From Furcasterigmium furcatum (lineage: Eukaryota > Ascomycota > Sordariomycetes > Glomerellales > Plectosphaerellaceae), in contig BCIA01000005.1 of assembly GCA_001599815.1 (NCBI GenBank), positions 4,286,472-4,350,471 of the forward strand: DNA of 64,000 nucleotides, given 5' to 3'. The translations under genes and the position numbers were made by a program. Shown in pieces: positions 34,082-45,319 of this stretch. The first letter of the stretch is position 1, and every line of letters begins with the position of its first letter. The notes beneath the pieces were generated by a model. It ran no database searches and was not told the origin of the DNA. It worked only from the letters and a program-made list of their open reading frames with translations.

Positions 34082-34942
34082 ATGGCTCTCACAAAGACCG
34101 CAACCTTCCTCCAGAGTCGTGTCGAAGTCAAGATACACACGTGCCATTCAACCATCTACGTCTACAAGGCCGAGCCCAACGTCGTGTGGAAAGCAGAGTC
34201 CATCTGGGTGGACGGCACGGCCTACAGAAAGTCCCCGCTGGCCGAGGACACGAGCGGCCAGCTCCGCCGCGAGCACACCATCTATCAGGCTCTCGGTGAC
34301 CACCCACGCATATCGAAATGCTTGGGCATCGTCGAAGATGACAAGACTGGAGATGCCATCGCCCTGCGCTTCGAGCTCGCGCCTCGGGGTGACCTGCGGT
34401 GCCTCATCCGCGACACGGCGCCTCCTTTCCCGCCCCCTCAGCGCGTAGCCATAGCAGCTGCCTTTGCCGAGGGCGTCGTGCATCTTCACTCTCGCGGCGT
34501 CACCTGGGGGGATCTTTCTACCCGTAACGCCCTCGTCTTCGAAAATTACGCCCTGAAGCTCTGCGACTTTGCCAGTTCGGCGCTCGAGGGCGTATATCCC
34601 GAGTTCGGACCTCACACGTATGAGCAGCGATACTGGCCGGCATTGCCCAACAATGAGGTCTGTCAGCAGCTGAGCATGCTGCAGCGGGAATTATACGCCC
34701 TGGGATCGGCCATATACGAAATAACGGAATGGAAAAAACCGTACGCCGACAACAGCGACGTTGAGGTTACGGATTTTGTCGATAGCGGCCAAAGACCGAC
34801 ACTTTCGGACAAAAATGTTGCCCGAGACATCATTACGCGCTGCTGGGACCTGGGGTATGCCTCTGCAAAGGATGTTTGGAACGACCTCGCCGTGCTCTCC
34901 CAGGGGCTTGACAATGACGATGCTGCAACCTTGATGGAATAA
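34082..34942 (+). CDS. Small protein-kinase-like protein
   Basis: A single exon encodes 286 residues, almost exactly one kinase domain. The HRD motif is replaced by TWGDLSTRN, keeping the catalytic Asp and the Asn. The DFG motif is CDFASSAL, keeping the metal-binding Asp. A helix-C Glu may be in RREHTIYQAL, and VVWKAES could supply the beta-3 Lys. The Gly-rich loop is not obvious. Helical C-lobe landmarks are present (LYALGSAIYEITEWKKPY; DIITRCWDLGYAS). Fungi have an expanded family of such short kinases with DFAGS-like motifs. Whether this one is active is open. It may signal in the accessory region, but no partner is indicated. Confidence 0.72.
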   Translation: MALTKTATFLQSRVEVKIHTCHSTIYVYKAEPNVVWKAESIWVDGTAYRKSPLAEDTSGQLRREHTIYQALGDHPRISKCLGIVEDDKTGDAIALRFELAPRGDLRCLIRDTAPPFPPPQRVAIAAAFAEGVVHLHSRGVTWGDLSTRNALVFENYALKLCDFASSALEGVYPEFGPHTYEQRYWPALPNNEVCQQLSMLQRELYALGSAIYEITEWKKPYADNSDVEVTDFVDSGQRPTLSDKNVARDIITRCWDLGYASAKDVWNDLAVLSQGLDNDDAATLME

Positions 34943-35400
34943 TCTGGATGATTGTTTTCTGAGATCTTACTGATAGGTCTGTTGCAGCTGCCCAGTGACC
35001 CGCACCTGTGGGATCCATAGTTGATGTCCGTACCTACCTACGCTATAGTTATCCCGCCGGTGATCTGCCAATCAATCCGCCCTCCAGTAGAAGCATCTAA
35101 GGAGTCATAAGCAAGCCTAGGCACCAATATCGAGGGTTGGCAGTTGAACCCTCTGACTTCAGTCTCAACCTGGAACCCGTCTGCTGAGGTTCCCTGTCCT
35201 AACCTTAGATGTACGGATGCAGTCCCAATGGCGCTGTCTGAACGGCCAGAGATGCCCAGTTCAGTCAAGATTCCGGTCCATGCCCAGAAGGCGTTCGTGG
35301 CAACGGTTGAGATACCGTTGCGAGCCTTTTCAGTGTCGTGATTGATTTTGAAATAGATTCCAACAAAGGACGCTGTTTCCAGAGACGACTAATAGAATTA
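34943..35400. other. Intergenic, convergent gene ends
   Basis: About 460 bp between convergent genes. Both 3' ends fall here and no gene is supported. Confidence 0.6.
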
Positions 35401-36931
35401 TTAGCTTACTAGACCATCGAAGACAATCCTTCCCTGCTCCTCGTCGAGTAAGTCTATCCACATCATAGACCGCAACAGGGTCCGCATCTGACTCCATCGC
35501 GTAACATGGCATCTGCGCGTATACCGCTCCAGGTTTTCCCTCAGCCAAGTGCTGTCTGCTTCGCCGAACACGGCGATGGCGCCGACCATCAGCAGCCAGA
35601 GCACCAGGCGCGGTGCGTCCGTCTGGGATGCCTCGAAGACGGCGATGCCGGCGCGGAAGGACGCGGCGAACTGGGTGCTAGAGGGCTTGATGTCCCGCCA
35701 CTGGATGAAGACGTGGTGGCTGAACGCTAGGAGACCGCATCGCAGGGCCTCGTCGGCGGACCCCGGAGCGAACCGCATGTGAAGGAGGCGGTACATTATG
35801 GCCGTGGTCGTCTCGTGGATAATCTCGGGATGCATCGGCCGCCGTTTCTGCCGCGTGAGTTCGGCGAGGAGGCAGAATCGCCGCATCGCCCTCCAGCACA
35901 CCGCGAGCTCCTCGTCTACGGGGCCGCCGTCGGTCGTCTCCGACACTATCGGGGTGGTCGGCGAGTTGATTTCGACAGGCAACAAGCACGCCGGGTAGGA
36001 CGGCGGTGGTTCCCCCGGCCTGGCGTAGAACAAGGGATCTTCACCGTGCAGGAGCGCCATGGCCAGGTCATATCTGGAGGGGATGATTAGCATCGGTAGC
36101 GAGGATACTTGGCCCGGATGATCAGTCTCTCGCCTTAGGATCTCTGCGAAGAGGTCTTTGCCCCTGAACTCGTCGACGCCGCCGCGCAGGTCCACCATCC
36201 GGCGGATGCCTTCCATGTGCTGCCTGGTTGCGTGGTAGTCCCCGTCAAAGTGAGCGACGCTGGCCAGCTTGAGGACGACGGCGATGGTTGCGTCCGAGAT
36301 CCTTGCTTCAGGGTCCTTGCCCGCCAGCCGGTCGCGGAGGAGCACCAGTCCCCGTTGAAGGTGCAACATCCCTCGCGGGTTGATGGCCTCCTGGCGCCGC
36401 AGGACCGTGTCAATGAGACCCTCGATAGCGTACGCTGTTACGTGGAGGACCGCCGGGTCGCTTGCGATGGGGTAGATAACCCTCTTGCCGGCCGCTGCTT
36501 GGTACCCCATGGCTGTCCTGAGCGGGAAGATGAGCCTCGTCGCGATCGGCTGCACTGTGGCGTGAGGTTAGCCACCGGACGGGTAAGAAGTAAGTGAGCG
36601 GCTCGCGCTGCGGGGCTGATACACCTTTGATTATGTTGAGAAGAATAGACTCCTCGATGTCGCACACGATGCCCGTGAAGGAGAGGTCGCCGCCAACGCG
36701 GCTGGGCACCTGCGGAGTGTAGGACCTGACGGCCTCATCCAGCGTGCCATTCTCAAGTCGTGTTGAGACTCCCTTCTGGCCGCTGGATGCTGCTCGCGCC
36801 GCCTTGCGGTTCCTGGTCTGCCTCGCATGGCTTCGGATGAGTCTGCGGGTGGAAGGGTCGGCTTTTCCGGAGTTAAGCGTCACGATGAACGGCATCTGCT
36901 GGGGAGGCACCCCGCTGACGTTCGGCGCCAT
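35401..36931 (-). CDS. Fungal transcription-factor-like protein lacking a zinc cluster
   Basis: Two exons, 36931-36625 and 36554-35401 (70-bp phase-1 intron), encode 486 residues. I chose the ATG at 36931 for its context (AAAGATGG); an in-frame ATG at 37027 would give 518. The N-terminus has the motif FIVTLNSGKADPSTRRLIRS followed by a basic stretch, typical of a large ascomycete family annotated as fungal-specific transcription factor domain proteins. These keep the regulatory domain but have no Zn2Cys6 cluster. Helical features include QEAINPRGMLHLQRGLVLLR and KLASVAHFDGDYHATRQHMEG. It may regulate transcription through a partner. The SDR gene is divergent from it, about 400 bp away, and could be a target. 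Confidence 0.72.
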
Positions 36932-37336
36932 CTTTGTCCCGGTCGCGGTCTTGGCACCTCTGGTTGTTACCTCGAAAGGGAAGAGATAGAATTGAAAAAG
37001 GGTGTTCGGGAGAACTTCAGATGCCATTTGTCAGGCCGGATGCTCGGTGACTTTCACGGCGTGGAGTTGGTCCGGGGATCATGCGGCCCCCACCGGCAGG
37101 GGCCGGGAATGCCAAGACCATTCTTGTTTGCCTTTTCGGGCATGGCGCCGCGGCACGGCCGGGGTGGTCTCGGGGCACAGGGTGTTGGCTCGGGACTCAG
37201 GCGTGAAATCGCCAAGATACTTGAATACCTACCTACGTAGGTAGAATCTTCCAACTGCAGAGCCAAGTATAAAGGCAGCTTTTGTTCCACCCACAGAATC
37301 AACCATGCATCGACCCTTAGCTTCTTCTTTGTCACG
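36932..37336. other. Divergent promoter region
   Basis: About 400 bp shared between the transcription-factor-like gene and the SDR gene. The duplicated motif CCTACCTACGTAGGTAG near 37228-37244 contains an inverted repeat (CTACCTACGTAGGTAG, 37229-37244). A TATA-like AAGTATAAAGG follows near 37264. Together these look like a core promoter for the SDR gene. Confidence 0.5.
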
Positions 37337-38335
37337 ATGGCCTCGCTACTCCGAAAGTCTGTCCTGATCACTGGCTGCTCCGAGGGCGGCATCGGCGCAG
37401 GCCTGGCCGAGGCCTTCCACGCAAAAGGGTACCACGTCTTCGCGACTGCGCGGAATCCCTCCAAGATGCCCCGCGCCCTGATATCCGCCGCCCACGTCAC
37501 ACCCCTGACCTTGGATGTTCTGTCCGCCGAGTCTATCGCCGCTGCCGTCAGAAGTGTCGAGGACCAGACGGGCGGTGCGCTGGATGTCCTCATCAACAAC
37601 AGTGGTGGCGGGCTCGCCCTTCCTGCCCTAGACACGTCCATCGAGGACGGCAAGCGGCTGTTCGACCTGAACTTCTGGGCCCCCGTGGCCATGCTCCAGG
37701 CCTTCGCCCCCCTTCTCATCAAGGCCCAAGGTTGCGTCGTGAACAATACGTCCGCCAACGCCCACATCCCCTTCCCGTTCCTGAGTGCGTGAAACCTGCT
37801 CAGCACCTACCCCTGAGCTGACATAGGTATCGGCCCACTGACAATGCGATGACAGGTCTCTACAGCGGCTCCAAGGCTGCCCTCGCCGCCACCAGCGAGG
37901 CGTGGCGCCTCGAGCTCCAGCCCCTCGGCGTCCGCACCATCACGGTCATTACTTGCGCTGTTAAGACTAAGGGCTGGGATGACTATTCCGGGCCCGAAAT
38001 GCCTCCGTCCTCGCACTACTTTCCCGTCCGGGCCCTGCTCAGCAAGATCCAGAGCGGATCATTGCAGGACAATGCCATCTCTCCGGTCCAGTACGCCGCC
38101 GGATTGGTCCGAGCGGTCGAGAAGGGCACCACCGGGACAATCTGGGCTGGCACTGGCGCTACGTTGAACAGGTGGATGGCCTGGCTCTCACCCCAGTGGT
38201 TAATGGTATGTGTTTCCCGCCCAAGTTCCATGAAAACCACGCTGACCTTGAGCTACGCTGCAGGATATGGTCGTGGAGAGCTTAGTTCCCGTGTCAAGCG
38301 AGATGGCCAAAGCTGCTAAGGAGAAGCAGACTTGA
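37337..38335 (+). CDS. Short-chain dehydrogenase/reductase (AYR1-like)
   Basis: Three exons, 37337-37784, 37856-38205 and 38264-38335, encode 289 residues. The cofactor motif is TGCSEGGIG near the N-terminus (classical SDR, TGxxxGxG). NNSG stands for the NNAG motif. The catalytic YxxxK is YSGSK, restored just after the first intron (LS|LYSGSKAALAA). The last exon supplies only 23 residues ending AKAAKEKQT. The closest known type is the NADPH-dependent 1-acyldihydroxyacetone-phosphate reductase family of lipid-metabolism SDRs (yeast Ayr1), but many fungal secondary-metabolite reductases look alike. The substrate is not decided by sequence. A hydrophobic segment near residue 205 (ATLNRWMAWLSPQWLM) could be membrane-associated. 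Confidence 0.83.
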
Positions 38336-38640
38336 GGTCGCAGATGACGGTGGACGGAGTATAACTTCGGTGTGATCGCTCAGAATGTGGGTTGTTTGAA
38401 GGGAAAGACGGCCGTGACTGCATTTCTATATTTAATTTATGGAGGTGCTGGATCACAGCCAGCTGGTCGCATTTGGTATGTAAGCTACCCGTTATTCAGA
38501 GCATATTAGGAAACCGCTTTCTTCACTCAGGTAAGCGAGGTATTTGTTGCGTCTAGGATGTGAGACCAGGTTGTCAGCCCTGGCTTCACTTCACACAGAC
38601 ATTCACGATGATCTCGCAAGCAGAATATGGATTATGCACA
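38336..38640. other. Intergenic, convergent gene ends
   Basis: About 300 bp between the SDR gene and the convergent membrane-protein gene, with no further feature seen. Confidence 0.6.
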
Positions 38641-40315
38641 CTATACATGAGGAAATACCTGCAACCATTCCGGGATCCAAAATGCCCCGACAGGCGTCGC
38701 CCTGAGGCTGATGAATGCCTCTATCAAAATATAAAACCGGCAAGCCATAAGGAAGGAAACCCACAAAAAGGCCAGGATAGTGAAGCATTTGCTGTCGAAT
38801 CTTTCTTCGCCACGACTGAAGATAAGAAAGAAACCCAGAACGCTGGACATGACGGCAATGCAGGAAATCCTCCAGAGTACGTGTTCCGCCACAGTAGGGA
38901 AATCAGAGCCCCTTGCCGTCAGGTGAACGCCTCCATAAATGAGAGGAAGGCCAGCAGCCAAAACGTACTCCCAACCAGTCTCTGCCCGCCTTAATACTAC
39001 ACTTTGGTCGACAGCTCTGTAGCCGGAGCCGAGGTTTCTGGTATTGCTGAAGCTGGTGATTGGGATGACTTCGTTGGCCTCCTTGGTGTCTTGCAGCGCT
39101 GCTAGTAATTCTTGACCAGAGAGACCGAGTGCGGCAGACGCCTGCAGGGTCAGGTCCCATCGCAGCTTCACCTTGGACATATCCGGGCCCACGAGCTGGC
39201 CTGATTTGGTTTGGAGATGCATTCTTCCACCGTCCGTGCCATCCTGGATGGAGAGGCTTCCGCATTGAGTGCGGTAAAACGTCTTCTGAGCCATGCAGGC
39301 GAGGACAGGCTTCCATTCTTCGTTACGGGGGAGCAGCTCAGGGTCGCGGATGTCAAGAGGTTTCTGGCAGGCACGAATCAGTAGCTGATGAGCGAGCGGA
39401 ATGATGGGCGTAACGGAAGGTACCTTGAACCAAAACAGGTACATGCCGGCAGCGCACATGACGTGCACAATGACATGAATCTCGAGCAAGGTCAGGGGAA
39501 GGCCGTAGACTTTGCGTGCCACGCACGACACTACCATCCACGACACCTGAGTTAGCACGATGACTTTCTGGAAACCATCCGCTTTGCTTCTGTCTTTGAT
39601 TCTCCGCGGCTTTATGGGGACCCAGTAGCCAAGTCGGGCAAGGTGTAGCACGCCCTTGGGAGTTATTTGGACTGTTGCCCCGTCTGATTCCCATGTATAG
39701 TCCATGCGATACCTCCAAGCCTTGTCTATGTCCTCGGGAGTCAATATATCGATGAGTTGAGCAATCTCAATCCGAAGCCCTCCCATGACCACGAAGAAGG
39801 CATACGTCATGTCAAATTCAGCCTGTGATCGGGTGGGTCAGTTGTGTAGGTCCAGCCATATGAGTGACTGGGATGATACTGACGTCTTTGCTGACAGAGC
39901 TGCTCTGATGCTTCAGCTTGCGAAGGTTTTTTGAGAGGCTCCGTGCTATGCAGAACTGGTTCAGAGCCTCAGCAAGCACAACCTCGGGGCCGAAGAGGGC
40001 GAAAAAGATCCAGATCAGCTTGGTGCGAAAGATTGGCCAGAAGCAGGGCTTCTCCGGAACGTTGAGGTGCAGCGCGGTGTAGACGCAGGCGAAGAAGGTT
40101 AGGATGCAGGTCTGGAGGATGGAAAAGGTGCCCCTGAGCTCAGACTCGCGAACCCACGCCGGCGCGCGGACATCGTTCAGATAGGTCAGGTTCTGCCTGT
40201 TGGCGAGTAGAACGTTCCATGTTTCGTGCCCACAGTCGACCTCGCCAGCAACTGCTCTCGTCGCCAGGGAGAGGAGGGCCGGATAAAGGAAGCAGACGGC
40301 CGGGGGTGGTGTCAT
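38641..40315 (-). CDS. Polytopic membrane protein of unknown function
   Basis: Two exons, 40315-39884 and 39822-38641 (61-bp phase-0 intron), encode 537 residues. The ATG at 40315 begins a signal-peptide-like stretch (MTPPPAVCFLYPALLSLATR), so I prefer it to the upstream ATG at 40423. Hydrophobic segments include ILQTCILTFFACVYTALHL, FWPIFRTKLIWIFFALFGPE, LEIHVIVHVMCAAGMYLFWF and, near the end, ISCIAVMSSVLGFFLIFS and ILAFLWVSFLMACRFYIL. The pattern FFACVYTALHLNVP...FGPEVVLAEA with MTYAFFVVMGG is typical of a large fungal membrane-protein family that has no assigned function. Transport or signalling are both possible. Confidence 0.72.
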
Positions 40316-41047
40316 TGCGGGATGGAATTGGATTCCAAGTGATGATCGGCATTGCGGAAGCCGAAGATTTCTTGAAGCACTCGCGAGCCTGGTCTGGTTG
40401 AGCCTACCCAGCCTGATATACATTGAAGACGGCTGGTGCAAGCGTCAGGCCTCTTGCACCCATGCACAGCCCACAGTGGCGGTGGCTGTGGTTCCATATC
40501 AGGCTGGGTGACGGATGCGCATTCGGGTTGCACAAGCCGTTGAGACGCATTGATTGCACGAATGAAATCGATCTTGAGGGGCGGAGGACAACTGAGCTGC
40601 CAACCTTTGAAACCCTGATGATTAACACAGGTCACTCACCGTTTCTAGAGGAGATGTGTGGTCATCGTAGAATCCATAATCGGATACCATCACCAGCTGC
40701 CATCACCAGTATCGAGGCTCAAGATGAGCTTTGATTTCGCCAAGACCTACGGGCGACAAGGCCTGTGCAGGGGGGTGAACGACACACACATGATGTCACC
40801 CTTTTATCCAATCATATGAAAAGCCTACTGGTGACACGTGAGTGAAGCGAAGGTAGAGAGAGAATAATCATGTTAGCTTACTACTGCGGAGCAGAAGCAG
40901 TAAAACGCACGGCGTGGGAGAAATATTGGAAAGCACCTGCGGGTCCCTATATATCCCTCTCCCCTCTCCCCTCTCATTATGCCTGGCTCCCTCCCTTTCA
41001 AAATACACTCCAGCGCGCTTATCACGGCCGGGTTAGAGCCACATGCC
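40316..41047. other. Intergenic: promoter of membrane-protein gene, RBR gene 3' end
   Basis: About 730 bp between two minus-strand genes. A C/T-rich stretch (CCCTCTCCCCTCTCCCCTCT near 40958-40977) is the only visible structure. No gene is supported. Confidence 0.55.
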
Positions 41048-43752
41048 CTACTCGTCGAAAACCCCTCCACTGAATATTCCGCCATGCATCTTGGTTAGAT
41101 GATCATAACACTCGTTGCCACTGCCAAAGGTGGCCAAGCACACCCAGCAGATATGCGTCCCGCACCCCCGGCACGTCATATGATTGCACCCCTCCGTCTT
41201 CTCCATCGCGGTCTTGCACTTGGGGCAATCCTTGATGCCCAGCCTCTTCTTGACCTCCGCGAGCGCCTCGTACCCGCCGGAAGCGAGGTCCCTCTGCTCG
41301 GCGCACGTCATACCGGGGTGCGGGACGTGGCACGCTGTGCAGGTAGGGATGAGGCAGTTGGCGCACGTGAAGGTGCCGGGGGCAGTCGAATCTTGGGCTG
41401 AGGGCCTGTAGATCTGGCCGCAGTCGGGAGTGGGACAGTACCGGAACTCGGCCGGGTGGCGCCGGACGTGTGACGAGAAGGATGCCTCGAGGACGTCCTC
41501 GAACACCGTGGAGGACAGAAGCTCCTGCAGCTCCTCGAGAGGAAACACTTTCTCGCAGCGGCTCTCGTCGCCGACGCATCGGAGGTGGAACTCGGTCGAC
41601 GTCGAGCCTTCGGCCTGACAGAGACCCATGAAACAATCTGCGCAGTAGACGTGGTTGCAGGATGTGTGAATCGTTTCCTCGGCTTCAGTCCAGCACACGG
41701 AACAGTCTGTCGGCACATCTGGGGGTGCTGCGGCAGATCCTATCTGCTTGGCTGAGACGAAGGCCAGGGCCGTGTTGTAGTCTGCCGTCGATCCGCTGAT
41801 AAGGATTCGCTTGGGAGTAGAGATGATATCAAACGACGCCTTGTTGTCTCCCAGGTGAGAGGCGAGGCTTCTGAATCCGCCACGGCAAGCCCACTGAAAC
41901 TCTTCAGGGTTGAGCTCGATGACCTGGCTGTCAGACACGAGCTGACTCTCCCGACGAAGCAAGTCAAGTGCCTCGACGACCCCCGTGCAGCTGTCCCTGG
42001 GCCCAAAGAGCCGGATCTGCGACTTGCGCCTGTCGCGCACTATGACAACATTATGCTCTCGTTCCAGCCTCTTGAGCTGTTGGAACTCATCCCCGTTCTT
42101 CTTGAGGCTCGGGTGCCACAGATCCTTCCCGTCCTTCCTGGCCAGGTCGCCGGCCAGGATGAGTTCGAGAGACCTCTTCGCCTCCGACACCAGCTGGCTG
42201 TTCTCGCTTTCCAGCTTCAAGACCCGATGGCCTTGCTGAGGGGGGTACGCGACGAAGCGGACGTGCTGGCCGTCCCATACCGTCTTCTGCGTGCTGATTT
42301 GCTGGCGCAGGGCGTCGTAGATCCGGCTGGACACCTTGAACTTGGCAGATGTCATCAGCTGGACGGTCAGTCTCGCCGTTCTGCTAAACGGCAGCGCCCT
42401 ATTGTTGAGCGAGGACGCCGCCTCCCTGGCATCCGACTCCTCTACGAAGCGTGCCTGTGCCTTGATCCGCTTGCCTTCGGAGCTGGCAGACACCTCCCAC
42501 CACTCAAGGGGCCCGACCTCGAGCACCATGGACCGGACGATGCTGGCTGCGATATTTGGGTCGGCGTCGTAGCTTGCCTTTCCAATCTCAATATGACGTG
42601 GCGCATGAAACGATGGAATGTCTTTCTGGACGTCTCCTGCCCGGACGACACCTGGTAGGTCTGCGAGGGTCACTGTCCAGGACAAGAGGTTCCAGTAATC
42701 GCCCCCGCCCTTCGGCCCGGTTGCCTTGACACGGCCATCGAGCACCCTGTAGACGCCCGTGTTGAAATTCTTGCAAACTTTGGCTGCAATGGCCTGACTC
42801 CCAAAGTTGAGCCAGGCTGTGCGTGTCGATCGGTGCCACGAACAATGTATCTTCCTGCAGTCGACCCGATGGAGGTTTGATCCTCGCGGCATCGGTACGG
42901 GAATCGGGACCGACTCGACCTTCGCGGCGGTCAGAGGCTGGAGTGCGAGCCTGCTGCAAATGGTGCTGGCAAACCCGGGATCCTCGACCTTGGCGTCCGC
43001 GCTGCAGCTGGTTCCGTCTTTGCTCGGCACGACTCTTAGTATGTCCTCGGTAGAGATCACCACGCCCAGCTCGGAAAGCAGCGCTGCAACAGTTTCACGG
43101 CAGCTGCCCCGCGGGAGCTGGTTCAGCCGGACGGCGGAGAAGTCGGAGGGGAGGGAGATCTTTGATATAGCAGCACCGTCTCCAAATCTCGCAAGCGCAC
43201 CGCCGAGCTCACGAGTCCAGTCGTCGTGCATGTTTTCGTTCTCCTGGGTTATGGAATTGCGTCAGCCTTGAGCCGTGCACTGCGTTGTCTCGGTCAACTT
43301 ACACTGAAGCCCGCGTCGGGTTCTTCTGATTCTGGGGGCGTGACACCATCTGGGACTGTATGTGCGAAGGGACAAGCATCGCCATTTCGACAACGTCCCC
43401 TCGCGAAGAACTGGCACAGTACCTCTGAGCGTGAATCTGCATCTGGCTGCGCTCCGACCGGAGCGGGCGGTACTGGTATAGATTCGCCATGATCAAAGGA
43501 GCAGGTGGCCCCTCTGCTGCACTTGCCGCTGGCGAAATAACGGCAGGGAAGTTTTCCATTTCGGCCTTGACGACGTGCCTCTCCGACTATTGTAGAATTG
43601 GCGGGACGGGGTTCATCTGAGTCGTGGGCGAAGTGGCAGCTATTACCCCTGGAGCAGGAGCCTTGCGCGTGAAACCGGCATGGCAGCCGGGGTTTCTTCA
43701 GGGGCGTCGTGGTTGACGAGGTGTTCGTCCGAATAGGTAGTCGGTACGCCAT
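41048..43752 (-). CDS. RBR-type E3 ubiquitin ligase with three CCCH zinc fingers
   Basis: Two exons, 43752-43303 and 43243-41048 (59-bp phase-0 intron), encode 881 residues. Three CCCH fingers lie at 25-43, 70-88 and 113-131 (for example CRFHAQGSCSRGNSCHFAH), the kind that bind RNA. The intron falls just after this module. A long middle region of KH/RRM-like character follows. The C-terminal RING1-IBR-RING2 spans about 663-870: RING1 CSVCWTEAEETIHTSCNHVYC, IBR with CPTPDCGQIY, and RING2 CPKCKTAMEKTEGCNHMTC, whose GCNHM Cys (about 838) is the thioester-forming residue in the family. RBR ligases take ubiquitin from E2 onto this Cys and then onto substrates. CCCH plus RBR suggests an RNA-linked ligase. 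A ubiquitin-like protein gene lies 2.4 kb to the right. Confidence 0.88.
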
Positions 43753-44078
43753 GACTTAAGTACTAGATATCGATACTTCAAAAGAGCAGAAGCCCAGCCT
43801 AGCACGTCCAGAATCCCCAGTTGTGTTGGAATACCCCGCGTCGAGATCATATGCAGGTGTCCTCCCTGCCAAGACTTGGTAGGCCTCCCGCAGGAGACGC
43901 ATCTGGTAGACCACTCAAAACAGATGGGCGGGAAATTGTTCATCCGAGTTGGAGGCAGCATCGAATACATCAGGCTGAGAAGAATGGAGAGAGGTGGCCA
44001 CAAGTTCAGGCCTGCGATCGGGACTCGTTTAAGTTTACCCCTTGATTAGCTATAGTCTCGACCGCGTGCACATCCTCA
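43753..44078. other. Intergenic: RBR promoter
   Basis: About 325 bp between two minus-strand genes, with no gene seen. Confidence 0.6.
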
Positions 44079-45319
44079 TCAAGCCAAGAAGCTTATCAGA
44101 CTATTTACAGTTTGTTCCAGGAGGCTCTTTGCAAGGAGCACCCCGTCATTCTCGTCGTCTCTCGACGGGTCCGTACCCAGACTCGATGAGGCCGTGGCGC
44201 CCCTCATCTCTACGACCAGCCTGAACATTGTCATCACGAGTAGATACTCCATCAGCATAGTGTCCAGCTTTTGCACCGCAAAGATCTTCCAGCGACTTCC
44301 CATATTCTTCCACGTGGAGACCCCTCGCCGCTCGAACCAAAAAATCTTTCTTTCCAAAGCGTCGTCATCCAACTTGCCTGTTTTGCTCCCCGGCTTCGGA
44401 GAGGTTGTCGTGTATTCGTACACGGCATCGACGAGAACACCATGGATCTTCTGCCGCTTCCGGACGAAACAACGGCCTCCAAACGCAAACCGATAGGATG
44501 AGTTTCGTCTTCCTATGCGATCGGGAACTTCGTCAACAGACTGTTCTGACTGGAACACGCCTTTGATGGTCGCCCTAAAGGGCGCGATGCCGCAGATATC
44601 GGTACCGGCCGCCTTGATGATGAATGCCGGCAGAGGGTAGTCTGCGGCTCGGTAGGCTGTTGCCTCTGAAATGCCGATTTCCACATGAGACCATGCGTCG
44701 AGAATGAGACACGTCCTGCCTTGTGCGGCGTCTGTCAGAGTTATAACCACGTGGTCTTTCAATTTAAAGTATTGCGACGTGATTTCACGGCTCATAGAGT
44801 ACTCGACTATGCCATCTTCAGGCAGAGAGAGGGTGTAGCTGGAGGGGCCTGCTGCTTCAGGATGCATGGTGGGGCCGTGTTGCTGTGATCATATGAGAAC
44901 ATTGCTTGACTGGCGTTCTGGTGATCCCAGGGACCTACTGTTGCCAAGGGTAATCGCTCCTCGACCGACTCTTGTCTCAGATCGGATGTCGGGACTGGCA
45001 GGGTCACATCAAATAAGCCCGCCATACTCAAGAGTAGTGAGGGATGTGCCTCGAGCCGATGGGGATTCTGAGGGACGCCGCTGAGGAACACCTGAAGCAA
45101 GGCGATGCGTTCCTGGTGAAGTTCACGCCGCTTGATGGCTATGCGCTTGTAGAAGCGGTCTGGGTCGGTATGTACGCGGGCAGTCTTAGCAAAATCAGCC
45201 CAGAGAGTCGCGGCCTCAGTGTGGCATTGCTTTGCATGTTCCCAATGTCCTCCCATTTCGGCTTCGTAAGCCTTCCTGGAAGCGACGATGAGCCCACTGA
45301 TTTTCGTAGGATCTGCCAT
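44079..45319 (-). CDS. Unknown protein with MIT-like helical N-terminus
   Basis: Two exons, 45319-44939 and 44882-44079 (56-bp phase-0 intron), encode 394 residues. Residues about 5-80 form two or three amphipathic helices with the spacing of MIT domains (LIVASRKAYEAEMGGHWEHA, then CHTEAATLWADFA). MIT domains bind ESCRT-III tails. The second exon is beta-rich (QYFKLKDHVVITLTDAAQ; CLILDAWSHVEIGISE; IAPFRATIKGVFQ) and might be a tubby/LURP-like fold, but I cannot support this firmly. A C-terminal helical region (MLMEYLLVMTMFRLVVEM) follows. The frame upstream to 45358 has no ATG, so 45319 is the best start, unless an unseen 5' exon exists. Confidence 0.55.

Noticed and set aside
29563..40315. 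A secondary-metabolite cluster (acyltransferase, SDR, regulators, membrane protein)
   Set aside because: No polyketide synthase, NRPS, terpene synthase or P450 is present, so co-location alone does not support a biosynthetic cluster.
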